From Pseudogracilibacillus sp. (lineage in GTDB: Bacteria > Bacillota > Bacilli > Bacillales > Amphibacillaceae), in the NCBI GenBank assembly GCA_026169815.1, contig JAPFDT010000012.1:168981-232980 (forward strand): a DNA stretch of 64,000 nt, written 5' to 3'. The position numbers were made by a program, and so were the translations under genes. The notes below the pieces were generated by a model that was given only the letters and a program-made list of their open reading frames with translations, ran no database searches and was not told the DNA's origin. Below, one piece after another: positions 1-10,774 of the stretch. Position 1 is the first letter of the stretch. The number at the start of each line of letters is the position of its first letter.

Positions 1-1777
1 CTTTTGGTTTAAATGGTACTGTGAATGTCTTTTTGTGTGATTTAGGTGGTTGTTTTTCCGGACCTATTGACACTTCTACTGAAATCGAACTTCCAGCCGT
101 TAATTCTGTATTTTCTGTTGGAGACTGACTGACAATTCGTCCCTCTTCAATCGAATCAGAATGTACTTCACTTACTTCTAATTTTAATTCATTTTCTTTT
201 GCGTATTCTTCCACTTCACTTAACTCTAAATCACGTAACTGATTTAGCTTAATTGTTTCAGGACCATCGCTCGTTTCGAAAATAACTGTACTATCACTTG
301 GGACAACTTCTTCACCTGGAATCGGTTGAATTTGCGTAATAATTTCACCAACTGGTTCGTCAGATGTCTTTTCATATGAACGTACTTCTTTATATCCTTC
401 TTCTTCTAACATTTTTTTAATTTGACCGTAATTATCTCCGACATAATCTTCAAATTCCACTGTTTCCTTTCCATCACTTACAAAAACTTCGACAGTTGAA
501 TTTTCCTTTACTGTTCTTCCTGTTCCTGGATCTGTTTTTATGACATGGTCTATTTCAATGTCTTCAGAAAATGTTTGTTTCTTTTTCACTTTTAAATTCA
601 ATGCTTCTAATTCTTCTTTTGCAACATCATATTCTTCTCCTGCTAAATCAGGTATGACAACGTCATCTGGTTTAATAAGAAAAAATACGACGATGCCTCC
701 TATTGCAATTAAAAGTAAGATAAGCAAAAACCATTTTGTTTTACGAAAACGTTTTTTCTTTTTTGGCTTTCCATCTTTTTCCTCAGGTACAGGTTCCTCT
801 GACGTTATATTTTTTGTCGGTTCAGAATCTTGGTGTATTAATGTTTCACTTTCCTCTGCATCAGCATGACTCATACGATCGTTAGTTATAATCGGAATCG
901 CTTTTGTTTCCTCTCCTTCTTCAAGTGGAGGGGTATAAATCGCTTCGTTCATATTTTCAGGATTTAGTGCAACATCGAGTGATTGCTCCATTGCATATAC
1001 ACTTTCGTAACGGTTAAATGGATCTTTCGCAGTTGCTTTTAGAACGATATTTTCAACACTTTGTGGTACGTTCTCATTTAATTGACGTACGGATGGTGTG
1101 TCATTTTGTAAATGTTTTAATGCGATTGATATAGGTGATTGTCCGGAAAAAGGTAATTGAGCTGTTAATAATTCATATAACACAATTCCTAAAGAATATA
1201 TGTCTGACTTCTTTGTCGCCATTCCTCCTCGAGCTTGTTCAGGAGATAAATAATGGACAGAACCTAAAATAGAATTCGTTTGCGTTAATGATGTTGCACT
1301 CAATGCAATCGCTATCCCAAAATCAGTTACCTTTACATGTCCAGTAGAATCAAGTAAAATATTTTGCGGTTTAATATCGCGATGAATTAATCCGTTAGCG
1401 TGAGCATGTGCAATTGCATCCGTTAATTGCTTCATTATATCAACAGCTTCGTTTACTGCAACAGGACCGTGCTGGACAACATACTCTTTTAATGTTAATC
1501 CATCAACATATTCCATTACCATGTACAAAATATTCTCTTCTTCGCCGACATCATAAATGTTTACGATGTTTGGATGAGAAAGACTTGTTGCTGCTTGCGC
1601 TTCACGATCAAATCGCTCGATAAATTCGGGATCGTTAGCAAATTCTGGTCGTAATACCTTAATAGCAACTTCTCGATCTAAAATTATATCATCCGCTAAA
1701 TAAACATTTGCCATCCCACCGCCACCAATGAGATGTTTAATCTGGTAACGCTCACTTAATAAATGGCCTTCTATCAT
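1..1777 (-). CDS. prkC: Ser/Thr protein kinase PrkC with PASTA domains (C-terminus cut by window edge)
   Basis: Membrane-anchored eukaryotic-type kinase; family members sense peptidoglycan fragments through outside PASTA repeats and help spores exit dormancy. The reading frame runs off position 1, so about 592 codons are visible. The kinase domain shows the glycine loop GGGGMANVYLADD, the ATP lysine in VAIKVL, catalytic HRDIKPQN and the DFG of VTDFGIA. A basic linker precedes one membrane segment (WFLLILLLIAIGGIVVFF, near 690-745), followed by three PASTA-like repeats and the start of a further tail. The ATG overlaps the prpC stop by 4 bases, so the two are translationally coupled. Identity is secure; only the extreme C-terminus is unknown. 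Confidence 0.95.
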   Translation of the reverse strand, partial: MIEGHLLSERYQIKHLIGGGGMANVYLADDIILDREVAIKVLRPEFANDPEFIERFDREAQAATSLSHPNIVNIYDVGEEENILYMVMEYVDGLTLKEYVVQHGPVAVNEAVDIMKQLTDAIAHAHANGLIHRDIKPQNILLDSTGHVKVTDFGIAIALSATSLTQTNSILGSVHYLSPEQARGGMATKKSDIYSLGIVLYELLTAQLPFSGQSPISIALKHLQNDTPSVRQLNENVPQSVENIVLKATAKDPFNRYESVYAMEQSLDVALNPENMNEAIYTPPLEEGEETKAIPIITNDRMSHADAEESETLIHQDSEPTKNITSEEPVPEEKDGKPKKKKRFRKTKWFLLILLLIAIGGIVVFFLIKPDDVVIPDLAGEEYDVAKEELEALNLKVKKKQTFSEDIEIDHVIKTDPGTGRTVKENSTVEVFVSDGKETVEFEDYVGDNYGQIKKMLEEEGYKEVRSYEKTSDEPVGEIITQIQPIPGEEVVPSDSTVIFETSDGPETIKLNQLRDLELSEVEEYAKENELKLEVSEVHSDSIEEGRIVSQSPTENTELTAGSSISVEVSIGPEKQPPKSHKKTFTVPFKPK

Positions 1778-2532
1778 GAAGTCTCACCAACTTCCGTGTT
1801 AGAAGTATTTTGAATGACCGCTACAGTAATGTTATCTTCGCCACCACGAACATTAGCAAGTGTAACTAGTTCATCTGTTAATTGTTCAATACTATTCATT
1901 TTCTGTAATAATTCTGCCAATTCATCATCGCTTACTTTATTGGAAAGTCCGTCTGAACAAAGTAATAAACGATCGTGCTGTTTCCAATGAATTGTTTTAG
2001 AATCTACCTTTGTTGACTGTTCTGTACCAATTGCTCGGATGAGTACATTTTTTCGAGGATGTTGTTCTGCATCTGTCTCTGATATTTGTCCTGTTCGCAC
2101 TAATTCATTGACTAATGAATGATCATTCGTTACTTGTTTTAAATGATTATCACTAAATAAATAACATCGACTATCCCCAACATGAGCAATCGTGACAAAT
2201 TCATCTGAACTTATCGTAATAACTGCCGTTGTTCCCATTCCTTCATATTCTTCTTTTTGTAAAGCATAATCATAAATGTCACGATTCATTTTATCTATTA
2301 AATGATTGACCCACTCTTCTGTTTCAGCAGGAGTTAGTAATGTATCTTGATTTTCCCATTGTTCTTTCGCTATCGCAATAGCTAACTCACTTGCTACTTC
2401 ACCTGCTTGGTGTCCGCCCATTCCATCAGCTACAATCGCAAGTATTTGAGCCGCTTCATTGTAAAAGATACCCGCAGCATCTTCGTTCACTTCACGCACT
2501 TTACCACGGTCTGTCTTAAAATGACTTTCCAT
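1774..2532 (-). CDS. prpC: PP2C-type protein phosphatase PrpC (Stp)
   Basis: Mn/Mg-dependent phosphatase that reverses PrkC phosphorylation. The 252-residue protein has the PPM-family metal and phosphate motifs in order: DRGKVREVNED near the start, VADGMGGHQAGE with D36-G37, VGDSRCYL, LLCSDGLS and GGEDNITV near the end. Length equals the usual bacterial Stp/PrpC. GAGGTGAT precedes the ATG at a good distance. It lies directly upstream of prkC with a 4-base overlap and 36 bases after rsmB. In B. subtilis rlmN sits between rsmB and prpC; here there is no room for it. Confidence 0.96.
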   Translation of the reverse strand: MESHFKTDRGKVREVNEDAAGIFYNEAAQILAIVADGMGGHQAGEVASELAIAIAKEQWENQDTLLTPAETEEWVNHLIDKMNRDIYDYALQKEEYEGMGTTAVITISSDEFVTIAHVGDSRCYLFSDNHLKQVTNDHSLVNELVRTGQISETDAEQHPRKNVLIRAIGTEQSTKVDSKTIHWKQHDRLLLCSDGLSNKVSDDELAELLQKMNSIEQLTDELVTLANVRGGEDNITVAVIQNTSNTEVGETS

Positions 2533-2568
2533 CTTATCACCTCATCTGTTTCCATCGTACCCATTTCA

Positions 2569-3915
2569 TCACTTTCTAATTAATCTTGTCATAAAAAATC
2601 CATCTGAATTAAATGTATGTGGAAATATTTGAATACCATAAGCTGTTTTATTCGCTCGTTCAAATAGTGAGTCATCTATTTCAGTTAAAAATGATGCATC
2701 CACTTCAAATGTTGAATGATCCTGTAAAAACTGTTCAACGACTTCCTCGTTTTCTAATGGATTTATAGTACAAGTACTATAAACTAGTTTACCATCTTTT
2801 TTTAACAACTGGGAAGATTCTGCTAAAATATTTATTTGAATCTGTTGCAAACGTTCTATATCGTCGATACTTTTATTATATATAATATCAGGTTTTGATC
2901 TAATGACGCCTAATCCAGAACAAGGAGCATCTACTAATATACGGTCAAATGTAGCTGCTTCATGAATCTCTGTTAATTTTCTTGCGTCTTGACGATCGAC
3001 TTGAATATTCGTTAAACCTAATCGTTCGGCATGTCCTTCAATTAACTTTAACTTGTTTTTATGAAGATCATATGCATATACTTCCCCTGTATTGTCCATT
3101 GCTTCTGCTAAATAAGTCGTTTTTCCACCAGGTGCACTACATGTGTCTAACACTTTCATTCTTGGTTCTACTTGCATAAATTTAGCTGCTAACATAGAGC
3201 TAATGTCTTGTACCGTAACATATCCCTCTTGCATTAGCTCTGATTGCACGATATTTCCTTGTACTATATTAATACCATGTTCAATCACAACAGAAGGTTC
3301 TGCTTCGATTTCTGCCTCTTTTAACATAGATAAAATTGTTTCTTTGTTTGCTTTTAATCGATTAGCTCTAACGTTAATTAACTTTTTTTGTTTATTTGCT
3401 TCACAAATTTGTTCAGTAATTGTAAGCCCGTACGCTTCATTCCATAATTCAACGAGCCATAATGGATGACTTGTTTTAATCGATAATCGTTCAAGCGGAT
3501 CTTCTATGTCTTTAATATCCCGAACACCTTGACGATTAACATTACGTAACACGCCATTCACTAAAGAACCAATACCTCGATGTCCTTTTATTTTAGCAAT
3601 TTCAACCGCTTCATTTATAACAGCATATGCCGGAACTTTATCTAAGTATAATAATTGGAATAGTGACATACGTAATAAAATATGCACCCAGTCAGCTAAC
3701 TTTTTTTGTTTTTGAATAAACGGTTGTAAATAATAATCTAATGTTAATTTATGTTCTAACGTTCCGTAAACAATTTCCGTTAATAAATTTTGGTCAATTT
3801 CTTTCACATTTTCTCGTTCGATCGCTTGAGAAATAACAAGGTGACTAAATCCACCTTGTTTTTCTATATGCATTAATAAATCTAATGCAACATATCTTAC
3901 ATTACTTTTCTCCAT
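2569..3915 (-). CDS. rsmB: 16S rRNA (cytosine-967-C5)-methyltransferase RsmB
   Basis: Methylates C967 of 16S rRNA using S-adenosylmethionine. The N-terminal third is a NusB-like RNA-binding helical domain; the C-terminal half is a Rossmann methyltransferase with VLDTCSAPGGKT for SAM, then the two cysteine motifs VDAPCSGLG and VYSTCTINPLENE, the nucleophile and release cysteines of m5C methyltransferases. I choose the ATG at 3915 (protein begins MEKSNVRYVAL, 448 aa): the upstream in-frame GTG at 3924 lies inside the GGAGTGA ribosome site. The gene follows fmt almost without a gap, as in the B. subtilis fmt-rsmB order. Confidence 0.94.
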   Translation of the reverse strand: MEKSNVRYVALDLLMHIEKQGGFSHLVISQAIERENVKEIDQNLLTEIVYGTLEHKLTLDYYLQPFIQKQKKLADWVHILLRMSLFQLLYLDKVPAYAVINEAVEIAKIKGHRGIGSLVNGVLRNVNRQGVRDIKDIEDPLERLSIKTSHPLWLVELWNEAYGLTITEQICEANKQKKLINVRANRLKANKETILSMLKEAEIEAEPSVVIEHGINIVQGNIVQSELMQEGYVTVQDISSMLAAKFMQVEPRMKVLDTCSAPGGKTTYLAEAMDNTGEVYAYDLHKNKLKLIEGHAERLGLTNIQVDRQDARKLTEIHEAATFDRILVDAPCSGLGVIRSKPDIIYNKSIDDIERLQQIQINILAESSQLLKKDGKLVYSTCTINPLENEEVVEQFLQDHSTFEVDASFLTEIDDSLFERANKTAYGIQIFPHTFNSDGFFMTRLIRK

Positions 3916-3920
3916 TCCAT

Positions 3921-4862
3921 TCACTCCAATATTACGCCAACGTTCATACCTTCAGGGTTACCTCGTAAAAATTCACTAGCTGACAGACGTTTTTTTCCAG
4001 CAGGTTGTAGTTCTGTTATGCGGATACCTTTGTGATTCCCACAAACTACGATAAAAGCTGTTTCATCTTCAATTTCTACAATTTCTCCTGGTTGTTTATT
4101 ATTAAATTCTGTGTTTGTTTGTTCTGCCCACCATATTTTCATTCTTTCGCCAGCAAATATAGTATAGGCGACAGGCCAAGGATGTAAACCACGAATTTGA
4201 TTATACACTTCTTCATCCGATTTATGCCAATCAATTTTTTCTTGTTCTCTCGTAATATTTGGTGCAAAAGTAGAGTCTTCCTCTTTTTGTTCAATTCGTT
4301 CATTTGTTCTTTCAAAAATAGCAGGTAATGTTTCGATTAATAAATCTGCCCCTACTTTAGATAACTTATCATGTAATATTCCTACATGGTCTGTATGTTC
4401 AATTGTCACTTTTGCTTGAGAAATAATATCTCCTGCATCTAGTTTTTCAGCCATGTACATTATTGTGATTCCTGTTTCTTTTTTACCTTGTAAGATGGCA
4501 TAATGAATTGGTGCACCGCCTCTTAATTCAGGTAATAAAGAAGCATGCACATTAATACAACCAAATGGAGGTGCTTCTAACAACTCGTTTGGTAGTAATT
4601 GTCCATAAGCAGCTGTAATAATTAGGTCAGCATCATAAGTAAGTAATGTTTCGTATTCGTTTGATAATTTTTCTGGTTGGAATACCGGAATATCATGTTT
4701 GATCGCCGCATCTTTAACCGGTGGAGCTGTTAATGTTCTTCGTCTCCCTTTTGGTCGATCTGGTTGCGTAACGACTAATACAACATCATAATTAGCTTCA
4801 ATTACTGCATCTAGTACTGGAACAGCGAAATCAGGTGTTCCCATAAATATAACTTTTTTCAT
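3921..4862 (-). CDS. fmt: Methionyl-tRNA formyltransferase
   Basis: Formylates initiator Met-tRNA with 10-formyl-tetrahydrofolate. The 313-residue protein starts [17 protein letters not shown], carries the formyltransferase signature with catalytic Asn and His in [16 protein letters not shown] and the aspartate in LDAGDIIS, and ends in the small C-terminal tRNA-binding barrel. Length is normal. Upstream is priA, 14 bases away; the peptide deformylase gene def, which lies between priA and fmt in B. subtilis, is absent at this place. AAAGGA precedes the ATG. Confidence 0.95.
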   Translation of the reverse strand: MKKVIFMGTPDFAVPVLDAVIEANYDVVLVVTQPDRPKGRRRTLTAPPVKDAAIKHDIPVFQPEKLSNEYETLLTYDADLIITAAYGQLLPNELLEAPPFGCINVHASLLPELRGGAPIHYAILQGKKETGITIMYMAEKLDAGDIISQAKVTIEHTDHVGILHDKLSKVGADLLIETLPAIFERTNERIEQKEEDSTFAPNITREQEKIDWHKSDEEVYNQIRGLHPWPVAYTIFAGERMKIWWAEQTNTEFNNKQPGEIVEIEDETAFIVVCGNHKGIRITELQPAGKKRLSASEFLRGNPEGMNVGVILE

Positions 4863-4876
4863 AATATATGTCCTTT

Positions 4877-7273
4877 CTACATAAGTTGATATGGATTCAT
4901 ATCAACAATTATTTGTACGTCTTGTTGTCTTTCCTTTTTAAAGTCATCTAATACTTCTTGAATAATCGATTGTAAATGTGGTTCTGAGCGATATTTAATC
5001 ATTAATTGATAACGATAGCGATTTTTAATCCGTGCAATTGGTGAAGGAGTTGGACCTAGTATGACGGAGTTCGGCTGTAACATAGTCGACAGTTTTTGAC
5101 TTATTTTTTGTATGACTTCAAATACTTTCATCTCATTTTCGTGTGAAACGGTCATTAATACTAAAAATACATATGGTGGATATTGAAATGCGCGACGTAT
5201 CTTCATTTCTTGTTCGTAAAATTGGATAAAGTCGTATTTACTAGCAAGCTCAATACTATAATGATCTGGTGTATATGTCTGTACGACTACTTCTCCAGTT
5301 AATTCATGTCGTCCAGCTCGTCCACTTACTTGAGTAATAAGTTGGAACGTTTTTTCTGATGAACGAAAATCTGGTAAATGTAACATGGAATCTGCAGCCA
5401 AGACACCTACTAATGTAACGTTTTCAAAATCTAATCCTTTTGCAATCATCTGTGTTCCTAGTAAAATATCTGCTTCTTGTTGTTGGAATTTACGAAGTAG
5501 TCTTTCATGAGCCCCTTTTCTTCTTGTCGTATCAACGTCCATACGAATAATTCGTGCTTCAGGGAGTACTTTCGTTAATTCTTCCTCTACTCTTTCCGTA
5601 CCTGTTCCGAAAAAGCGAATTAAATGACTTTCACAAGCCGGACACGTCGTTGGCATTGGTTGTTCATGGTTACAGTAATGACATTTCAATTGATGATCTC
5701 GTTTATGATACGTTAGTGAAATATCACAATTCGGACATTCTTCAACATGACCACAATCACGACATAACGCAAACGTTGAATATCCCCGTCGGTTCAACAA
5801 TAAAACAACTTGTTCTTTGTTATTCATACATGTTTTAATTTTATCTAATAATGTTCGGGCAAACATCGTCCGATTGCCTGCATGTAATTCTTCACGCATA
5901 TCAACAATGTCAACATCTGGCATTGGTTGCTCATTCGTTCGTTCTGTCAAGGTAAGTAAATGATACACTTCTTTTTTAGCACGGGCATAAGAATCTAATG
6001 TTGGTGTCGCACTTCCTAAAACGACTGGACAGCGATTAAGTTCACTACGTTTTATTGCTACATCACGTGCATGATATCTTGGACTTTCCTCTTGTTTATA
6101 TGTTGTTTCATGCTCTTCATCAATAATAATGATACCGAGATTTTCAAATGGTGCAAAAATAGCTGAACGCGCTCCGACAACTACTTGTACTTCTTTTCGT
6201 TGAATTTTTCGCCATTCATCATATTTTTCACCAGCGGATAATGCACTATGTAACACAGCAACATTGGAGCCAAAACGCCCTTTAAATCGTTCCACCATTT
6301 GCGGAGTAAGAGAAATTTCCGGAACGAGGACTATCGCCTCTTCTCCTTTACCAATGACTCGTTCAATTGCTTGTAAGTAAATCTCCGTTTTCCCACTTCC
6401 CGTTACACCATGTAATAAAAATGTCTCTGCTTTTTCTTCTTCAATTGACTCGATAATTGGTTTAATCGCAACTTCTTGTTGTTCTGTTAATACTAAATTC
6501 TCCGTTTTTTCAAACTCCCGATCATATGGATTACGATACATTTCTTTTTTTTCTTCTTGTAATAATTCTTTTTCAATCAGACGTTTAATCTGACTACGAT
6601 TTATATTTAACGTGCGGTATAGGGCACTTTGATCAATTGGCTTTGGAGATTCAATAAAAAACTCTAAAATTTCTTTTTGTTTTGTTGCTTGTTTAGGTAG
6701 TGCGTCTACTGCCTTGTGCAACATGTCTTGGGATGCTGGTGTAATAATCGTTTGATAACGTTTCGTTTCCTGTGATTTCACTTGGTATTGAATATATACA
6801 TCGCCATTTTCGACATACTTTTGTAATGTCCGATGTCCAATTAATTCAATAACTTCATCAAAATCTAATTGCTCAGTATTTGCAAAATAGGCTTCTAATA
6901 GTGGTGATATTTCTTTGTCTTTCGTTTTAACAACAGATTTTTTATATTTTGCTTTTAATACTTGAGGTAACATCGCTTGAAACGTCATAATATATAAAGA
7001 AAGTGTTTCATCTGCTAGCCACTGTCCTACATGTAATAACTCATCTGTTAGGACAGGCGTAACATCTAAAACATCAATGATTGCTTTTAAATGTTCAAAA
7101 TCTGATTGCGCAATCCGCTCAATGACAAATCCTGTTATTTTACGTGGACCAAACGGGATAATTACTCTCATACCAGGACGTAACATATCTTGAAATTGTT
7201 CTGGAATAAGGTAGTCGAATGTTTGGTTTACCATACCTGCAGGAACATCCACGATAACACGTGCTATATTCAC
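4877..7273 (-). CDS. priA: Primosomal protein N' (replication restart helicase PriA)
   Basis: Superfamily 2 DNA helicase that reloads the replisome at collapsed forks. The 798-residue protein contains an N-terminal DNA-binding region, Walker A in [12 protein letters not shown], the DEAH-type box [11 protein letters not shown], then a double zinc-binding segment with four CxxC pairs ([17 protein letters not shown] and CPAC) embedded in the helicase C-lobe, followed by the QVSGRAGR motif. It starts with GTG overlapping the coaBC stop by 4 bases (GTGA), with GGATGA upstream. Length is normal. Confidence 0.96.
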   Translation of the reverse strand: MNIARVIVDVPAGMVNQTFDYLIPEQFQDMLRPGMRVIIPFGPRKITGFVIERIAQSDFEHLKAIIDVLDVTPVLTDELLHVGQWLADETLSLYIMTFQAMLPQVLKAKYKKSVVKTKDKEISPLLEAYFANTEQLDFDEVIELIGHRTLQKYVENGDVYIQYQVKSQETKRYQTIITPASQDMLHKAVDALPKQATKQKEILEFFIESPKPIDQSALYRTLNINRSQIKRLIEKELLQEEKKEMYRNPYDREFEKTENLVLTEQQEVAIKPIIESIEEEKAETFLLHGVTGSGKTEIYLQAIERVIGKGEEAIVLVPEISLTPQMVERFKGRFGSNVAVLHSALSAGEKYDEWRKIQRKEVQVVVGARSAIFAPFENLGIIIIDEEHETTYKQEESPRYHARDVAIKRSELNRCPVVLGSATPTLDSYARAKKEVYHLLTLTERTNEQPMPDVDIVDMREELHAGNRTMFARTLLDKIKTCMNNKEQVVLLLNRRGYSTFALCRDCGHVEECPNCDISLTYHKRDHQLKCHYCNHEQPMPTTCPACESHLIRFFGTGTERVEEELTKVLPEARIIRMDVDTTRRKGAHERLLRKFQQQEADILLGTQMIAKGLDFENVTLVGVLAADSMLHLPDFRSSEKTFQLITQVSGRAGRHELTGEVVVQTYTPDHYSIELASKYDFIQFYEQEMKIRRAFQYPPYVFLVLMTVSHENEMKVFEVIQKISQKLSTMLQPNSVILGPTPSPIARIKNRYRYQLMIKYRSEPHLQSIIQEVLDDFKKERQQDVQIIVDMNPYQLM

Positions 7274-8478
7274 TGTCGTTCATCCTTCATATCTCGCTGG
7301 ATTAATGTTAAAATTTGCTCGGCAATATTGCGCTTAGATGCTAAAGGTAGTTCTTCTTTATTAAGCTGTTTATTTATATACGTCACAATGTTTGTATCAT
7401 GTCCAAAACCAGCACCTTCTGCTGATACATCGTTTATGACAATCGCATCTAAATGTTTATTTTTCAACTTTTTCTGTCCGTACTCTAAAATATTAGACGT
7501 TTCAGCAGCAAAACCAACGAGAAATTGGGATTTCTTTCCATCACCTAAAGATTGTAAAATATCTTGCGTTCTTTCCATTTCTACAACATATTCCCCTGGT
7601 TGTTTTTTCATCTTCTCGTCATAAGTAGCTTTAGGGCGATAATCAGCAACTGCAGCTGATTTAATGACAATATCAGCAGAAGCAAACTCTTTCCACATTG
7701 CATCATACATATCTTGTGCTGATACGACGTCAATTCGTTTTATATTTGGATGATGGACGTCTAATTCAACTGGACCCGCAACAAGTGTCACCTCAGCTCC
7801 AAAACTAGCTGCTGCTTCAGCAAATGCAAACCCCATTCGACCCGTCGAACGATTGGAAAAGAAACGTACAGGATCAACTACTTCTCTTGTCGGACCTGCT
7901 GAAATAAGTATTTTTTTACCTGATAAAAGTTGAGCATTTTTTTGATGATTTTTTACTGCTTCAATAATAGATAGCGGTTCTTCTAAACGACCTTTTCCAA
8001 CATAACCACAGGCTAAATAACCTGCTCCTGGTTCAATGAAATGATGCCCCCATTTATCGAGTTTTTTCATATTTTCCATTACAGCTGGGTGAGCATACAT
8101 ATGTACATTCATTGCTGGTGCAATATAAACGTCTGCTCTCGTTGCTAAAAGAGTCGTCGTTAACATATCATCGGCAATACCATACGATAATTTACTAATA
8201 ATATTCGCAGTTGCTGGAGCAATAATTGCTATCTCAGCCCAATCTGCTACATCAATGTGAGCAATTTTACGAGGGTCTTTTTCATCGAATGTATCTATAT
8301 AAACATCATTTCTTGATAAAGCTTGAAATGTTAATGGCGACACAAATTTAGTCGCACTTTCTGTCATCATTACTCTTACATCAGCACCTTGTTGCACAAG
8401 CTTACTCGTTAAGTCACACGCTTTATATACAGCAATTCCACCTGAGACGCCTAAAAGTATTTTTTTATTTTGTAACAA
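7270..8478 (-). CDS. coaBC: Bifunctional phosphopantothenoylcysteine decarboxylase / phosphopantothenate-cysteine ligase
   Basis: Carries out two steps of coenzyme A synthesis: CTP-dependent addition of cysteine to phosphopantothenate and FMN-dependent decarboxylation. The N-terminal flavoprotein half shows GVSGGIAVYKACDL, the catalytic His region AHIDVADWAE, PAMNVHMY and the active-site cysteine in GYLACGYVGKGRL. The C-terminal ligase half begins at ISAGPTREVVDPVR and includes FFSNRSTGRMG. At 402 aa it is the standard fused form. It starts with TTG behind GAGGTG, just downstream of the rpoZ terminator. Confidence 0.95.
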   Translation of the reverse strand: MLQNKKILLGVSGGIAVYKACDLTSKLVQQGADVRVMMTESATKFVSPLTFQALSRNDVYIDTFDEKDPRKIAHIDVADWAEIAIIAPATANIISKLSYGIADDMLTTTLLATRADVYIAPAMNVHMYAHPAVMENMKKLDKWGHHFIEPGAGYLACGYVGKGRLEEPLSIIEAVKNHQKNAQLLSGKKILISAGPTREVVDPVRFFSNRSTGRMGFAFAEAAASFGAEVTLVAGPVELDVHHPNIKRIDVVSAQDMYDAMWKEFASADIVIKSAAVADYRPKATYDEKMKKQPGEYVVEMERTQDILQSLGDGKKSQFLVGFAAETSNILEYGQKKLKNKHLDAIVINDVSAEGAGFGHDTNIVTYINKQLNKEELPLASKRNIAEQILTLIQRDMKDERQ

Positions 8479-8544
8479 TGTTTACACCTCTTATTTAGAA
8501 ATTGTTGCTAATTTGTTTAGTAGAATAGATAATTAAGTGGCAAA

Positions 8545-8571
8545 AACCCTTGCAATTATTTAGCAAGGGTT
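8545..8571 (-). terminator. Intrinsic terminator after rpoZ
   Basis: A perfect 9-bp stem (AACCCTTGC with GCAAGGGTT) around a 9-base loop is followed on the minus strand by a run of T. It lies 8 bases beyond the rpoZ stop and 67 bases before coaBC, so it should end or attenuate the yicC-remA-gmk-rpoZ transcript and separate it from coaBC-priA-fmt-rsmB-prpC-prkC. Confidence 0.8.
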
Positions 8572-8578
8572 ATCAAGT

Positions 8579-8776
8579 TTATTCAGTTTCTTTAACGAAT
8601 AATTTTTCATTGTATATTTCTTCTAAAGCTAGTCCAACATACGTTAATGCTTTTGGCTCTTCCAATAACGTCTTGGCACCGTCTTGTAAATCTCTTGCTC
8701 GACGTGCAGAAATTGTAATTAACGTATATTTTGAATTAATTTTCTCCTGTAGACTATCAACTGATGGTTCAAGCAT
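8579..8776 (-). CDS. rpoZ: DNA-directed RNA polymerase omega subunit
   Basis: Small subunit that chaperones beta-prime into RNA polymerase. The 65-residue protein [20 protein letters not shown] has the conserved N-terminal helix, SARRARDL, and the short ALEEIYN C-terminal helix of the family. Length is close to the Bacillus form. The ATG overlaps the gmk stop by 8 bases, the usual gmk-rpoZ arrangement. Confidence 0.94.
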   Translation of the reverse strand: MLEPSVDSLQEKINSKYTLITISARRARDLQDGAKTLLEEPKALTYVGLALEEIYNEKLFVKETE

Positions 8777-9392
8777 TCAAATCATCCTCCAAAATTGTTT
8801 TGTATTCTGTTTCAATTCGTTCTCGCTTGCAATGTTCACTTGTAATAATAGCTTGTACTTTAGAAACAGCTCGATTTACATCATCATTTACAACGACGTA
8901 ATCATATTCACTCATCATATTAATTTCCTTTTTCGCTTCTTTTAAACGATTCATAACTAAATCGTTCGATTCTGTACCACGATTAACGATACGATTTTTT
9001 AATTCATCTAAACTTGGTGGGAACAGAAAAATGAAAACTCCTTCAGGAAAATTCTCCTTTACTTGCATGGCACCTTGTACTTCTATTTCTAAAAAGACAT
9101 CATTTCCTAAGTTAAGTTGTTCTTCGACGTAAGCTCTTGGTGTCCCGTAATAATTGTTTACGTACTGTGCATGTTCTAGTAATTCATTTTGTTCAATCAT
9201 ACTTTCAAATTCTTCGTGAGATTTATAAAAGTAATGAACACCATGTTCCTCACCAGGTCGAGCCTCTCGTGTAGTAGCAGAAACGGAATATTTCAACTCT
9301 GTATCTTGTTCAAATAATCGTTCTCTAACTGTTCCTTTACCTACACCTGATGGGCCAGATAAAATAAATAATATACCTTTTTGTTCAAACAA
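8769..9392 (-). CDS. gmk: Guanylate kinase
   Basis: Phosphorylates GMP to GDP with ATP. The P-loop [12 protein letters not shown] is followed by the GMP-binding segment [20 protein letters not shown] and [12 protein letters not shown] place the start at the TTG at 9392 ([16 protein letters not shown], 207 aa): it has a perfect AGGAGGA 6-7 bases upstream and lies 16 bases beyond the remA stop. The ATG at 9428 would begin inside remA, on its tail codons, without a ribosome site. Length then matches the family. Confidence 0.94.
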   Translation of the reverse strand: MFEQKGILFILSGPSGVGKGTVRERLFEQDTELKYSVSATTREARPGEEHGVHYFYKSHEEFESMIEQNELLEHAQYVNNYYGTPRAYVEEQLNLGNDVFLEIEVQGAMQVKENFPEGVFIFLFPPSLDELKNRIVNRGTESNDLVMNRLKEAKKEINMMSEYDYVVVNDDVNRAVSKVQAIITSEHCKRERIETEYKTILEDDLNA

Positions 9393-9408
9393 AGCTGTTC
9401 CTCCTATA

Positions 9409-9669
9409 TTAATCATCTGATAGTTCATCTTGATGAATCATTCTTTGTCCTACCGTTTCTGGCTGAACAGCAGATAATACGATATATGAACTATCTGTGA
9501 TAATCACTGCTCTTGTACGTCTTCCATATGTTGCATCAATTAAATAATTATTATCTCTCGCTATTTGTACAATACGTTTAATTGGTGCAGATTCTGGTGA
9601 TACAATCGAAACAATTCGATTAGCAGAAACGACATTTCCAAATCCTATATTTATTAATTGTAAGCCCAT
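9409..9669 (-). CDS. remA: Extracellular matrix regulator RemA (DUF370)
   Basis: DNA-binding regulator which in B. subtilis activates biofilm matrix operons and osmoprotection genes. The 86-residue protein starts [20 protein letters not shown] and contains [10 protein letters not shown] and [13 protein letters not shown], the strongly conserved core of the family. Position between yicC and gmk is the conserved Firmicutes order. GGAGGGGT precedes the ATG. Confidence 0.94.
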   Translation of the reverse strand: MGLQLINIGFGNVVSANRIVSIVSPESAPIKRIVQIARDNNYLIDATYGRRTRAVIITDSSYIVLSAVQPETVGQRMIHQDELSDD

Positions 9670-9703
9670 TGTAATACCCCTCCGCTAATCATTTATTAAG
9701 ACT

Positions 9704-10588
9704 CTATTCTATATTTTGAATTTGTTCTTTAATTTTATCGATTTCGCTTTTTACTAAAACGACATGTTCGCTAATTTTGATATCAACTGATTTGGAACCT
9801 ATCGTATTTATTTCACGATGCATTTCCTGTGTAATAAAATCTAATTTACGTCCAGTTGGCTCACCTTCACGTTGTATCGTTTCAGTAAAGTGTGCTAGAT
9901 GACTATGTAATCTCGTTATTTCTTCTGCGATATCGCCCTTTTCAGCTAATAAAGCAATTTCTTGTAACAAATGACTTTGATCTACCGAAAGTTTGTTTCC
10001 GATATGTTCTTCTATTCGTGTTTGAATTCGCTCACGATAGTGATAATAAATTACTTTTTGTTGTTCTTCTATTAATGATACCATATTTTTTATCTCTATG
10101 ATTCGTTCATTAATATCTTTTTGTAAAAATGATCCTTCTCGTTGTCTATTTGCTTCAACTCGTTCGGCAGCAATTTTAACGCTTGCTAATAATTTATCTT
10201 GTAAAGTATTCATTTTCTTGTCTGTTTCAACTACTGTTATGAATTCTTCTTTATTAGTAATGTTCGCTAAGCTAACTTCATCCTGTATGTTGTAACGGTT
10301 TTTCATTTCATTTAGTCTTGCTATGTAATGATCTAGTAGCTCCCAATTTACAGTTAATGATTTATTCGTTAATGAATCTCCTGTTACTGTAACATATACT
10401 TCAATTCTACCTCGAGAAAAATAGGTTTGAACCATTTTTTTAATATCGACTTCAAATTCATGAAACGAACGGGGCATTTTAGTAACAAAATCTAAATAAC
10501 GACTGTTCACACTTCTAATTTCAACTGTTATCGTTGATTCTTCTATGTGAAATGTATCTGAGCCATACCCAGTCATACTCATAACCAT
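9704..10588 (-). CDS. yicC: YicC/YloC family endoribonuclease-like protein
   Basis: Conserved stress-related protein; the E. coli member has been reported as an endoribonuclease. The N-terminus MVMSMTGYGS and the C-terminal block EGEPTGRKLDF with QEMHREINTIGSK are the family signatures; a coiled helical middle links them. I choose the ATG at 10588 (294 aa), 5 bases behind GGAGTGA; the longer frame from 10642 adds 18 residues with no family likeness. ATGs at 10591 and 10582 are also possible. It heads the yicC-remA-gmk-rpoZ operon. Confidence 0.9.
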   Translation of the reverse strand: MVMSMTGYGSDTFHIEESTITVEIRSVNSRYLDFVTKMPRSFHEFEVDIKKMVQTYFSRGRIEVYVTVTGDSLTNKSLTVNWELLDHYIARLNEMKNRYNIQDEVSLANITNKEEFITVVETDKKMNTLQDKLLASVKIAAERVEANRQREGSFLQKDINERIIEIKNMVSLIEEQQKVIYYHYRERIQTRIEEHIGNKLSVDQSHLLQEIALLAEKGDIAEEITRLHSHLAHFTETIQREGEPTGRKLDFITQEMHREINTIGSKSVDIKISEHVVLVKSEIDKIKEQIQNIE

Positions 10589-10774
10589 CATAATCACTCC
10601 GATAATCGTATTATACATATTTGTACAGAAATACTCTATCAAAATGTCATGTAAATAGGAATAAAGATAGTAAGTGCTTAATTTTTGATAAAAGATGAGA
10701 AATGTTTAGTTCCTAAAGGGTAATAATTTTTATGTAGGATTTAATATAGAAGCTGATTATGACGTAGAAGACAG

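Noticed and set aside
9393..9428. ATG start of gmk at 9428
   Set aside because: Those codons overlap the end of remA in another frame and lack a ribosome site; the TTG at 9392 has AGGAGGA at the right distance.
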